The translations under genes were made by a program, and so were the position numbers. 64,000 nucleotides of DNA. Source: Acanthosepion lycidas (Eukaryota > Mollusca > Cephalopoda > Sepiida > Sepiidae). Below the pieces are notes generated by a model. The model saw only the letters and a program-made list of their open reading frames with translations, did not search any database and was not told the DNA's origin. This document shows positions 23,647-34,739 of this stretch, in pieces. Location: positions 47,533,287 through 47,597,286 of the forward strand of contig OZ010599.1 in NCBI GenBank assembly GCA_963932145.1. Direction: 5' to 3'. Each line of letters opens with the position of its first letter. The stretch's first letter is position 1.

Positions 23647-26044
23647 CCCCCTCCTAAAACTTTACTCCATAGGAGTAAAACAGTTTCCCTTATTTATTTT
23701 TTACAGCAAATATGAAGAAAAACAAAAAAAAACTTCATTTTTTTTAGCAACATCGTAGCGTATCTCCTACGTTTTGGATCCACTTTTAAATGATCAGTTA
23801 CCTTTCTTTTTCTCCTGGATCGGCGTACCTCAGGTAAAATCGTTGCAGGCGTTGTTAGATCAAACATATCGAAAATCACCTCCATCGGCGTTTCTTCCGT
23901 GGGACCGCTGTCAACCACGTCTGAAGAGCGTCGTCTGATCTGGTTAATGTGCCGCCTGCACGTGAATTTTTCGCCTTTCATCAAATATATCATATTGCCA
24001 ATCCGCTTTTTTATTTTTCTAATCTCCCAGAATGATTTATTCTGTTTCTAGAATAGATGTGTTTCACCTGTGTTTTCACAATTATAGACCTTAAAGTATA
24101 CTTTTTCACCAGGATTGTATTTTTTTACTTGAATAAATTTTTCTCTACCTGGCTTTGTCTTTTTTGGTAATAATTTGACAGATCTTACCCGACGTGCGAA
24201 AATCACCTTGGCTGGCGACTGTGAGGCTAGTGTTCCGTTATTTGGGGTAATTCTGTACCTGTAGAAACTTTTGTAGGGCTTCATTTGCAGGTATTTCTCT
24301 AGCTTTCAGATTGTCCACAAATTTTTCAGCTAACCCGTTTGATCTTGGGTGATATGGAGCTGTGGTAGCATGTTCGACATTGTATTCCTTGAAGAAATCT
24401 TTAAATTGTTTCAACGTAAACTGACTTTCGTTGTCCGTCACAATTGTATCTACTACACCAAACCTTGCGAACAATTCCAGCAGGAAGTTTTTAGTACTTT
24501 GCGTCGTCGGATTTCTTATCCTTTGTATCTCAGGCCATTTCGAGAAACTATCCACTACTATGATGTAATGGTATCCATTCAGTGGACCTGCAAAATCCAT
24601 GGTAGGTCCGTTTTTGGCCAGGGGTTAAATTTTATTGGGGGTGCCTTTGCAGCTAAAGCACAGCCTTTACATTTTGCCACTGCGTTCTCAATCTCCTTGG
24701 CTGCATGTAACTAGCTCCCCAGTTTTTCTCGGTGTCGGTTTCATCTTTACTTTCTGGGGCTTTTTTTCACGTATACCGTCGGTGTTGCCCATTCACTATA
24801 CTCAACTTTTTAAAGTACACCGGTTTTCTCTAATCTGTCCAATTCTTTATCTATCTGTTCAATTGAGGCAAACGGCACATTCCTTTTCTTTTTGAATACC
24901 GCCTGAGCATTTTCTTTTAGCTGGAATTTTGCCTCCATTTTGGTACACGTTCCCAACCCTGGAGAAAAAACAGTAGGAAATGTTTCCTTAAGTTTCTTTA
25001 TTAATTTGGTGGGTACGGTGTTTAAACTTTCTACCTTGTAACAGAAAGAATTTATTCGCAGATCCCATAATTGGAATTCTGTTATCCAATTCGTACCAAG
25101 TAAGTTCCTGGTATTTTCTATGACAAATAGTTTGGCTTTTCGTGTTTTTTTTTATTTAATGTGACGTTTGTAACAAATTCCCCAATTAATTCTATTTTTT
25201 TCTCCCGTCACTGACCTCACGATTTTATTTGTCTTGATTAAAGTTGGTTTCCCCAACTTCTTCCACGTATGCAAATTTATGATAGATAGGTCCGAACCGG
25301 TGTCGAGTTGCATTTTTATATTTTTATTACTTATTTCGACGGTAACAAATTTTCTGGTTATTCCATCTTTTACCTCGTTGGACTTTAATTTTCTTATTTT
25401 ATTGTCTTTATTTTTTGACCTGCAGTGCGAGCTTTTATGACCCACTCTTTTACAGTTGAAACATTTTTTATTCCTAAAATCGCAATACCTGTACCAGTGT
25501 AGTTCCCCGCAAGCAAAACATGGCTTCGGGAGTTTTTGTTTATTTTTCTTTGGTATTTCACTTTTTGCTTGATAATCTGCAATTTTAGAATTCTTTTTGG
25601 TAGACTGACTTTCTCCTTTGTAGCGTATTTTCCTTACATGCGAAACGCCAGACTGTTCTATCTTTTTTTAATCTTTCTTTATGCTAACATATCTTGAACA
25701 GTCTTCTGCCAATTTCTGTACCGTAATACTTGGATCGCTTTCCAATTTTGCCAGTACTAATTTTCTCAACTCTGCATCTCTTTCCGATACCAGCCCCTGA
25801 ACAAACACCAAACACTTAAAATTGTCTGCGCTTAACTCTGCCAGCATGAATTCTTCACAATGCTTGTTCACATTGGCTGCGTACGTTATATAGTCTTGTT
25901 CGTCATCTTTCATCAGATTCAAACATTTCCACCTCTTGTGAAACAAAGATGTCTTTTTACTAAATAATTCACTTAATATATTTACCGCCTCGGTAAATGT
26001 CAACTCGCTAGTTTTTTTCGGTAAAATGTAGTTTAGCAATTTGT

Positions 26045-26290
26045 TACCAAGGTACCCACGGAGGAGGAACTCTCAGTAGTCAGAGACAAATTGACCTCTG
26101 ACTCTTCCCTAGAAGAACGGACTGTTGAAGAAATCCTCGAGCGTCTGGGAGATATGAGCTTGTAGTCGATGTTTTATCTAACGATTGTACTGGATTCTCT
26201 CTCGAACAAGGGCGTGTCCCGCTTTCTCTGCGACCCGACGAGCTCTCCTTGAATTGATGGGAAGTCTTGGTGCCAAGCCTGAAGGGATGA
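26045..26290 (+). pseudogene. Possible TFIIS-N/Elongin-A-like (LW) domain fragment inside Gypsy fossil 2
   Basis: The + strand encodes SSLEERTVEEILERLGDMS and, in another frame, VVDVLSNDCTGFSLEQ, with WEVLVPSLKG at the end. The order L.KL..L..TVDVL....G.......W..LVP matches the N-terminal LW domain of Elongin A, TFIIS and related proteins. It lies opposite in sense to the surrounding LTR element, just upstream of its gag. It could be an inserted host-derived fragment or part of another repeat. The match is from memory of the fold's consensus. Confidence 0.3.
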
Positions 26291-27685
26291 GTTGTAGGTC
26301 CCTGAATTTTGAAAAATTATTTAAAAAATTTAAATTTAAAAAAAGTAATGAAAGCATTTCCTTCAACTATATAAATATGTTAAGTGCCAACTTCAAATAT
26401 TATGTTTTAAAGATTCACATTTACCTTATGACTTTTTTTGAGAATGAAAAAAAATCAAGTGATTTTTAGTTTCATGAAAATAGTTTACCAAAATAAAATT
26501 AAAAGAAACACAAACAGAAAGAATTTCTTTTAACTCCATTTGTCAAGTGCCATTTACAAATTTTCTATGCACTGTTGATTATCATACATGAGGCAATGTT
26601 TACCGCTTTTTAAAGACAATCTATCTGTACAAAAAGTAATATCTGCAAAATATATTTAAATAATTTTTTTTTAAATTAATAAAAACAATCCTATTGAATA
26701 GTTTAAGAAGTTACTTAGCACAATATCAACATTTTAGAGGTCATGGAGCATTAGGATAATTGTCTTTAATTATAATCTTTCTCGGAAATTCTGCACATAC
26801 GTAGGAAAAAACTCTAAACTTGGCAGGGTCATATCTTCTAAAGTAGACATAAAACACTCACAAATCTTTTTGGTGAACTTGAGCAGGCATTGTAGATATT
26901 AGGCAAAAAATATTATGAAAATTGAAGAGTACGTATTTTTGATAGACTGACCGTAAGCTACACAGGTGAAAAGTTGTTGATTTTGGGGTCATGTATTAGG
27001 ATGAGAAAAATAAAATCAAGTGTAGGCTTGAAATAGTTAAATATTTGGATTCTACACTTCTTATTTGCACTACATACCAAATTTCAGAAACATTGAAGGT
27101 ATGGAAGTATTTTTCTTTAATTTTTAAAAAACACTGAAATTCTGCGACGTTGCACGGCCTTAATTTATAGGCAAAATAAGAAAATTATACCCCCCCCTTA
27201 AAATTGGAACGGTAAAGTCTAGCACAAAATAATTTGGCACACTTTCCTAACTCATGAAGGGGAACATTTGTGCCAAATTTCAAGTAATTCGGTGTCGGTG
27301 GATGCAGATTTCAACATTTTGCTGGTGTTTTGACATGGAATGACCCAGTTTCCTCCTGTAGCTGCATCTAGGATGTTTTTTGTTGCTCTAATATTGTCAT
27401 CTGTTGTTCCGACTGATACTTCCCGGAATATACTTTTGCATTCCTCCATCTTCGCAAAAAGTTTACACAATGCCTAAATACTATAGAGGGGGGAATCCTA
27501 CGAATTTGCAATTTGTGAACTATTTGAGCAAACTGTATTATCGGGGAGAAAAAAAAAAAATTCTTTTCTCAGTTGAGAATACAACAGATTTGTTCATCAC
27601 TAAGTTGACGTCTTGGCTTGCGAAAAACTTTGCCATGTTTTTTATTTATTTTTTTTTTTTTTAGGTGTGAATCCGAGACTTTGTC
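26291..27685. other. Unassigned sequence within Gypsy fossil 2
   Basis: AT-rich insert between gag and the 5' leader. A minus-strand 72-codon ORF at 27252-27470 (ends TELLEIWHKCSPS) has no recognised domain. The segment is not typical LTR-element leader and may be a nested insertion. Confidence 0.35.
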
Positions 27686-27689
27686 GACG

Positions 27690-27812
27690 AAGTTATTGTG
27701 GCAAGCAAATTTTTTCTTCTGCCGTATGAGTGCAAATCATCGTGGCCAAAGTTATTGTGGCGAGTAAATTTTTTCTTCCTCCGTATGAGTGCGAATCCCT
27801 CATCACCAAAGT
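27690..27812 (-). repeat. Two tandem 60-base leader repeats in Gypsy fossil 2
   Basis: TTATTGTGGCRAGYAAATTT followed by TTTTCTTC and CGTATGAGTGC recurs at ~27692 and ~27752. The next copy of the start, TTGTTGTGGAG, is the LTR edge itself. In element sense each unit begins with a primer-binding-site-like CTTTGG. Confidence 0.75.
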
Positions 27813-28064
27813 TGTTGTGGAGTTATTTCGCAGTGGAGGCTTGTATTTGTACTAAATCGGTCCTAAATAGTTCAACATACAAAACGTTAGGAACTTGATA
27901 TAACAGGTATTACACAGAGTAATCTTGTTGTACTCACTGACTACTTTCATATTCAACTAACTGTTGACTACTGTCATTCGACATCGACTGACTGTCGTTT
28001 CTCTTACTACTTTTACTTATATTAGGTGGGAGAGTCTATAGAATAGATGTGTTTCACCATAACA
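27813..28064 (-). repeat. 5' LTR of Gypsy fossil 2
   Basis: Direct repeat of 23388-23646. Flanked on the right by CTTTG, which also precedes the left LTR. Confidence 0.9.
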
Positions 28065-28312
28065 CTTTGACATCACAGGTAGGTGATCAGAAGACATTTG
28101 CATTAGAAATGGTTTGTGGCCTTTAGGATTTTTATTACAGCCAAACAATTGCATTCTTAAAAATAAATTCAGGGTAATCTGTGTAGATAAGATAACAGGA
28201 TAGGTGGTATTAACCTCCAAGGTCACTGGAGGTCACAAAGGTCAATTTTAGGTAAATAGTTTTTTGTTTTTTTTTCAGAAAAAAGAACTTAAAAAATGTT
28301 TTTTTTTTTTGT

Positions 28313-28318
28313 TTTATT
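28313..28318 (-). terminator. Polyadenylation signal AATAAA
   Basis: AATAAA on the minus strand about 105 bases past the candidate stop codon, followed by an A-rich run. Confidence 0.4.
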
Positions 28319-28423
28319 TACATTATTCACATTTGGATGAAGTTCCCATCTTTGTTGTTATCATAACAATTCCTAAAACCCGACTGAATGACCAAACAAG
28401 ACTTTATGGGAAGGGCTTCTTGC

Positions 28424-30003
28424 TTAGACCAAGAACTTTTCACCACTTTCTTGTATATTTTCTTTATATTTCATAACATCTTGGAACACCAAAGAAAGAT
28501 CAAGTACTGCAGCTTGTCCCAAAATGACCTCTAACTGCGGAAAGCTGAGATGTTTTATATTGAAAAATAGATGAAAAATTATTGGAAGAATGTATAACCT
28601 TTTAATTCTATTGGAAATATAAACATTCAAGACATTTGAAGGAAAGGTAAAGATAAGCATAGGGGAACTGATGACAATGTTTCTGTTTTTATTAATCTTA
28701 TGTAGAAACCTTTCAACCTTGAAAGAAATAACTCAACTCTAAACAGTGAAAACCATCGATTAGTGTAAATTTCTGTTAAGAAAATAACAAGAACAACTGA
28801 GGTGGGTAAAGAGAAATGTTTTGATTATCTTCCATATCCTTTCCTCCTTTATTAGACTTGTGTTTAGCTTTAACATCTTGTTCTGTACTATGTTAGATAC
28901 TAAAGATAGATTAATAGCAAGGCAAAGATTTGGATGAATGCACAGAGAGAGGCTAATTGTCATAACAGTTTATTTAGTAAGAATTCTCTGGTGGGCTCTT
29001 TGGCAGGTTAAGTGATAACAAATTCCTTTTATTTCTCCAAACGTTTTTTTTAGTTCTTTTGATGTATTCAGTTTTGTAGTTTTATCATTTACCTCTTTTT
29101 TCAAATTCTTGCTTTCCCTTTTCTTGTAGCCCTTCAGAAATCTTTTCAGCGTACCCACAAGTTTAAATAAGTCATAGTAAATAGTTTCTGAAATTATTGC
29201 TTCTAAAATTTTTTTCTTGTACTTGTATTCTAATATCATAGTTTCATATACTATTTGACATATTTTTGTTTTTTACTGATATTGTTTAAAATAGATTTTC
29301 TGTTTCCAACCATGTAATGTTAGCTGCTCAAAATCCTTATGAAGTTTATATTTCATCTTCAAGAACAATGTTTATTTTTCACATATATAAAGGTTTTATG
29401 TCTGTTGGTAACTAAATGTCTGACCGTTTTCAAACGTGTTCTTCCACTAATGTCATATTTGTTATATTATTATTTTCAGATTTGGAGTAATTGAAGACAT
29501 TTTCTTGAACTCAAAAATACAGTGCTTTTCTTCCATGATCCCAGTTTTATTAATGTCATAAAGGCTCAAATAAAAAATAAGTAAAGAAAAAATGTACACT
29601 GGCAGTTCATTTCTCCCTTTCATTTAATAATAAAAAATATTTAGATTTGAATCAATATGGTCAAATGCAACTCATTGCCATATTACTTGTAACGCTCCAT
29701 GTTTACAAGATGGGGATAATACCAGTCCCAGTGAATAAGTAGTGTATTATGAATATGGCTCGAGGTGGGTTGATTATCAAAGAGAATATATTGAATATCT
29801 TTCTTACCAAAATAAATCCAACATAGCTGAGATTTTCTAGGATCAAACTCTACTATTAGAAAAGAACTGGCTGTATCACTTTTCCCAACTTTGAAATCAA
29901 CAGCTTCTTGACCAATCGATGACATTTTCATCTTAAACAGGAAGCAGTCAGTGACATTGAAACTAATGCATTGATTTGAAAAAGCAGGCTGATCACTCCA
30001 CAT
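28424..30003 (-). CDS. Candidate last three exons of an unrecognised host gene
   Basis: Three minus-strand exons fit together. Exon A is 30003-29808, reads MWSDQPAFSNQCISFNVTD...SQLCWIYF and ends at a strong donor G|GTAAGAA. Exon B is 29187-29093, follows TTTCAG, reads ETIYYDLFKLVGTLKRFLKG...NLKKE and ends at G|GTAAAT. Exon C is 28534-28424, follows a pyrimidine-rich TTTCCGCAG, reads LEVILGQAAVLDLSLVFQDV...GEKFLV and then a stop. Phases agree at both junctions (1 and 0). A polyadenylation signal lies at 28313-28318. The stretch appears free of repeats. The first exon is probably not the 5' end. No domain is recognised, so no function is given; ORF chance in AT-rich DNA remains possible. Confidence 0.45.
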
Positions 30004-30242
30004 CTAGTATTGTTCTTTATTTGGAATATAAAAAATAAGGATTTTTAATCGCTTAGGGTGCATCTAAAATTGCAGGCCAAAAGGTCATCAAAGTACATCT
30101 CTTGCTACTTATTTTTGTGTAAGATTTGTGTGGTAGAAATGTTAGTACAGTGGTTAAGTGTCTGGCAAGCATATATAAATGTTAATATGATAAGTATACA
30201 TGAAAGCATTTACAAATATAATATGAACTATTTATATACAAC

Positions 30243-30313
30243 CTTATATGAATAAAGACAAAAGGAAGACTTTTCCTAGTCAACTTGTTTCATCCTCTGA
30301 TGGACTTTATCAA
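30243..30313 (-). mobile_element. PLE-type terminal module with hammerhead-like boxes
   Basis: The minus strand reads CTTGATAAAGTCC, ATCAGAGGATGAAACAAG and later TCCTTTTGTCTTTATTC. It aligns with 5985-6055 over ~70 bases. A CTGATGATTG lies just upstream at ~30340. No PLE coding sequence adjoins it. Confidence 0.45.
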
Positions 30314-30559
30314 GATGTCAATCATCAGGACAACATAAAAATGATTAAATTGTACTACCATGTATTGTAAGTATTTTGTATTTAAAATTGAGTAACCACT
30401 AGCTGTGATTAATATAAGACTGTAAGCAGATGTGACCCTTGAGGCTGCAAATATGGCTGATGCAGCCCTCCATATGCCCTGAGTTTGATATACCTGGTCT
30501 AGAGCTTTCATTTCCACCTTGTTTATTTTTACCCCTAATACAGCCTTTGAAAGACATTT
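30314..30559. other. Unassigned; possible hAT-type MITE fragment
   Basis: Includes TATATCAAACTCAGGGCATA and a nearby GGGCTGCATCAGCC. This vaguely recalls hAT terminal sequences (TCTCAAACTC...). It truncates Gypsy fossil 3. Weak. Confidence 0.2.
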
Positions 30560-31659
30560 AGGGTTTGCAGTTGATATGATACTAGTCACAATAGAAGCAT
30601 TCAGACCAGGTAAAAAAAGCTAGATCGACAAACCTTAGAGAAATGTCCCTTCTTCCCACACTTGTGACATTTAGTTTCCCTGGCTGGGTAACATGACCTT
30701 GAATGTAGTTTGAGACCACAAAAATAACATTTTCGTCTGGCTGCAGCACTAGCAATGTGTGCAGTGTCTTCTGGAGGGAGAAGATTTTGAACTGGAGGAG
30801 AAGGTGGTGGGTGGAAATGAGGAAATCTGCCATAGAGGACTGTCTTTTTTTCCTGTTTGGGTCGTTTGAACTGGTGGACTAGTAGAAGCATGAGTACAGA
30901 GTGCAGCCTCTGCAACACTTGTCTGTAGGATTGCTTTTCTGCCATCTCAAAGGTAAATGTCTGCTTTTGAGCAGTAGCTAAATCTAGTTGTTTATTTTCC
31001 AGCAATCTTTAATGGATATAGTTTGATTCTAATCCATTTCATCTTTTGCCTGATCTGCTGTCATTGCTTGAAAGTTGCAGTCTCAACTTAAGATTTTTAA
31101 GCACTGAAGATACTGTTCTAACTCCTCTCCAGGGGATTGGTGGTTAGTTGCTAATACATGCCAAGCAAAAATTATGTTTCATATCTTAACAAAAATTCTA
31201 TCCAAAATGTCCAAGTCACTATGGTAAGTTTTGCAGTGAGAAATATTGGTATATACAGATATGGAAACGTGGTACATTAGCAGGTTAAGTCTATCTGTAT
31301 CAGTAATAGGAGTGGATGAACTGTTTTCCAGTGAAAGAAATAATCCTTCAAATAATTGTTTCTAGTATTGCCAGGCGTCAGTAGAAGACGGGTCTGCAGA
31401 GTTCAAGTCGAGATCTTCTGGTTTAAGGTATTTGTCCATAATTACATTCAATAAATTGTAATGAAAACTCAGAGTCTAGTTCGGCTTAATGAGCCTTTAT
31501 TGAATGTAACTGAAGAGGCTTGCCATTTTGACTAAGATGGCATGACTTATTTATACAAATCATAAAACAGGGGAGGTAATTGGATCGTCTTACCACAAAA
31601 CCCCTTGCCAATGCATCATGGGACTGCTTGGCAAGCTATGACTAGTACTCCCCATGTCA
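30560..31659 (-). mobile_element. Gypsy-type LTR fossil 3: 5' LTR, gag and start of protease
   Basis: Minus-strand parts: 5' LTR (31457-31659), gag beginning at MDKYLKPEDLDLN (~31440), gag body (~31020-31430), CCHC knuckle KCHKCGKKGHFSKVC (~30625-30670) and the first residues of protease (~30540-30590). The K02A2.6-like Gypsy group is the likely relative. The element is broken, with a few breaks in gag, and nothing after early protease is present here. An old fragment. Confidence 0.8.
31457..31659 (-). repeat. 5' LTR of Gypsy fossil 3
   Basis: In minus sense it runs TGACATGGGGAGTACTAGTC to TTTTCATTACA (203 bases). It contains a TATA-type GTATAAATAAG (~31544-31554) and a polyadenylation-type TTCAATAAAGGC (~31490-31500). 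No partner LTR was found. Confidence 0.7.
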
Positions 31660-32234
31660 AACTTAGGGAAAACCAGACTACTTTAATGGACAGAGAAAAT
31701 AGGTGATCTAAATAAAACTATTGCATTGTGTTACCAAATATATTTAGACAGCCTTGATAGTATATGTTTTCAGTAGAGATATTTACCTATATATTTAAAA
31801 TGAAAAAGCTATAAACAAGTAGAGAGAGTTCAGAAGAACATAAATGAAATTTTAATTTTCTAGAAAGAGAACACGCTAACAAAGTATAGAAAAGTGCTTC
31901 ATGATCTTGAAAAGGAAAACTAGCAGATGTTACAAAAGGCTGCCTTAATTCACGTGTCTGGCACATCATGTTGAAAATTGTTGTCTGTCCATGAGTCAGG
32001 AACACATATTCTCTCTTTGGTTCCTAGCAAAAGTTGGTTCCCCTGTAAAGATGAGGGTTTTGTTAATTGGCTGTTGAGGATCAGATGACTGGCCAAGAGT
32101 GATGTATATGAACTAGGGGAGAAGAAATAATGTTATCTCCACAGATGTATATATGTACATGTGCATAACACACTCACATTTTTTGTGTGATAGACATTCA
32201 CACATGATTGACTTATATATATATATATATATAT
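31660..32234. other. No gene assigned
   Basis: AT-rich. A minus-strand ORF at 31787-32005 follows a good acceptor-like CTCATCTTTACAG (~32050) but has no phase-compatible partner. A short TA tract lies at 32214-32234. Confidence 0.3.
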
Positions 32235-33650
32235 ACAGTGGTTGAAATTTGGATGCTTGTAAAATATTTATTAAATAAACTTCACATACTTACATTTAAA
32301 TTTATAAAGGTGATGTATTCTGATATAAAATGAACAATTACTAAGAAAAAAGACTTTTTTAAAAATACAGTTCAAGTTTACATCTTTTGGTAACTCAACT
32401 GAAACATTTAGAATCTGCCATCAATACTTCATTAGGGTGTGATGTCATTGCAGTTGTCCTGCAATGAGGCTTTTATGGTTAATGTAAAGAAGCTCTCAAG
32501 CAATATAAGGATATGATTAAGTGACATAATGAAGGTTCAAGCTACAAAACCTTTGCCAAGATTGTTAAGATGTCAATACTACTGAATCAATTATTTTAAA
32601 GTAGAAGTTTGGAGCCACCCAAAAAACCATCCACAAGCTGGCACATCATGGAAAATTTTTCATGATGTTAGGGTACACATGTGGTAACATGAGAGAACAA
32701 ATGAAACAATAAATATTGCCAGTGAGGCAAAAGTAAAAGAAAACAAGAATTGTTAATATAAAATTCTTTGTATTGCTGACACAAAGGATGTGAGAGGAGA
32801 TTCTCAAGAAAGTGTAGAGTTGATAAGGCCTGGAGTTAATGCATGTGTTGGGTAGGTTGACCAAGGTCACTGATGGTGACACTAAGTGCTTGCTGTTGAC
32901 AGATTCATTGAATCTTGCCTGTTTGACATGATACTGTTTCTGTTGTATGGGCAGCATTCTTAAAAGCAAATATGATGGCTCATAAACTCATCTTTCAATC
33001 ATGAATATTTAGAGATGTCAAATAATTTTGGGAAGAATACACTTTGGTCATGAAAAATAAAATTGAACTTTCTGACCAGAACCCAACTCATCTTGTATGG
33101 AGAGAAATAGAAATCTATCTGTGATTGAAAACACCTTTGTTACTAAAATAGCATGGAATTAGAAGTCTCATGATTTGGGACGTGTTTCTCTTTTAATGGA
33201 ATAGGGATACTGCATATGGTTGCAGGAACCATGAATGGAATGATGTATCAGTGTATTTAGGAAGCAAATTGGTTCTTTTTAGAGGGTTGGATCTTTCAAC
33301 AATATCTTTCAATAATAACCTGAAGCTAAAGTTACTCACATTCAGAACACTATAAAAGGTACTTTTGTGTCCTAGTCAATAATCCAATTGAAAAATTTAT
33401 AGTGAAGATTGACAGGTGAAATTCACCAGAAACATTAATAATTTTAAGGTTTTTGCAAGAAAGTGTGAACCAACAGTTTCAAAAGAAATGGCTTGTGAAG
33501 AGTTTCGAAAAAAAACATTATTGAGTATTAATTGCAAACCAGTGCTATGCAACTAAGGGTTAAACTATGAAAGCAAAACAAAAATGCTTCACCCACTGCC
33601 ACTTTTTTTTATTTAGATTTTATCCTACATTATACATTTGAAAATATGTA
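32235..33650 (+). pseudogene. Tc1-like transposon relic
   Basis: Starts with a TIR-like CAGTGGTTGAAATTTGG. The transposase is scattered over frames: SSYKTFAKIVK (HTH region, ~32530), VTLSACC, LSKANMMAHKLIF-like, then KIELSDQNPTHLVWRE (~33056-33106), which matches the Tc1 DDE block KIELFG.N..H.VWR. A late segment INCKPVLCN fits the C-terminus. Many stops and frame changes. Plain Tc1 family relic, dead. Confidence 0.75.
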
Positions 33651-34265
33651 TTTTTTCTTAGAAATTGTTAATTTTATACCTACGTATCAACACTTCATGA
33701 TTAAGTACCTTGATATGGTGGAGTGGCTTGTGTGCTCCTGTAGCTCAAAGAGCTATACTGGTGGGTGTTTATTTCCTGGCAGGTCCAACTTACCCAGACA
33801 GGCCAATGGGTAGGAGGCAGGCAAAGCCTTAAGTCACCTAGAGGAGTAAACTTCAATGGCAAGCAACAGATTTCCATCTAACTGATACATTGGCTTCATA
33901 TACAGTGATTGGTATTAGATGATAAGCAATACAGTCAATTATAACTGCATGTATCAACCAATACTAGTTAACTGAATACTGTGGTTGCTAGTAGTTGTGG
34001 CCATTAGTATTGAATCATACTTACAATGTAAGTGTGAAAGTAATTGAAAAACAGTATGACAAAAAAAAATCCAAATCTTCATACCATGTCAGACATTGAA
34101 TGGCTTTAGACAAAAAGGAATAGAAGAAATTATTTAACAGTGTTTGAGTTTGCTCAAAATAAAGCTAAAAAAAACCAAAATACATATGTATATTTAAAGT
34201 AAATGTAAGCATCAGAAGTGTATTAAATAAAGATTTTGTAAATGTCTAAATGTTTCTTTTCTCTT
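33651..34265. other. Unassigned, repeat-like start
   Basis: 33715-33850 (CTTGATATGGTGGAGTGGCT and on) is more GC-rich than its flanks and reads like part of an interspersed repeat, but I cannot name it. The rest is AT-rich. Confidence 0.3.
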
Positions 34266-34269
34266 ACTA

Positions 34270-34455
34270 TATGTCTATATGTGTAGTTCTCTTTTGGATA
34301 TGCAGATGGTCTAATGATTAGTGGTTCAGAAGGAGAAATAGGCAAGTTGAATATAAATAAGAGTAAAGTTTGTTACATTAACTTTTATGCAAATAGATAT
34401 GTGAATGGTATAAATCTATCTTTTATCCCCCAAGCTTTGGGTTAAATAGCAGGGT
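34270..34455 (+). repeat. Unclassified interspersed repeat, copy 1
   Basis: From GGATATGCAGATGGT to TTTGGGTTAAATAGCAGG it aligns by eye with 48115-48275 (about two thirds identity). The shared core is TATGCAAATA, then ATAAATCTATC and TTGGGTTAAATAG-type blocks. Confidence 0.5.
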
Positions 34456-34578
34456 AGACTGGGACCAGCACTCTTGGTTGACAATTAGTCTAGAAGAGGG
34501 ACAACATTGAATTCAAACTAATTGGGTATGAGGCTAACAACTCCACTCTCCAACTCTTTAAAAGCCTACTTGCTATGG

Positions 34579-34700
34579 AAACAGCAGCAGCAGCAGCAGC
34601 AGCACTCAGTGTGTTGAAGCTGTGGCTCCATTCTCCACAGTTGGAGTGTATGGAGAATGAGTGACTTAGTGAATGAGTGGCTCACTCTCACTTTTTTCTG

Positions 34701-34736
<36 letters not shown>
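34579..34736. repeat. (CAG)8 and (CA)n tracts
   Basis: A trinucleotide CAG run at ~34579-34604 and a CA run at ~34694-34736, separated by ordinary sequence. Confidence 0.95.
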
Positions 34737-34738
<2 letters not shown>

Positions 34739-34739
34739 T

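Larger units (their letters stand above)
23388..28064 (-). mobile_element. Gypsy-type LTR retrotransposon fossil 2, both LTRs
   Basis: Minus-strand order from the right: 5' LTR (27813-28064), leader, gag (25668-26039), CCHC knuckle (~25440-25480), protease (~25152-25330), part of reverse transcriptase (~24830-25130), integrase (~24040-24600) and a C-terminal tail (~23700-23990), then a polypurine tract (GGAGGGGG) and 3' LTR (23388-23646). CTTTG flanks both sides (23383-23387 and 28065-28069). It is broken, with several breaks. The LTRs differ at roughly 20 sites by eye, about 8 percent, mostly transitions, so it is fairly old. Other material lies in its leader region (see 26045). Confidence 0.9.

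Noticed and set aside
31787-32060. Minus-strand open frame behind a strong acceptor-like TTTACAG, a possible exon upstream of the 28-30 kb candidate gene
   Set aside because: No donor gives a phase compatible with the exon at 30003, and two frames compete; kept only as unassigned sequence.
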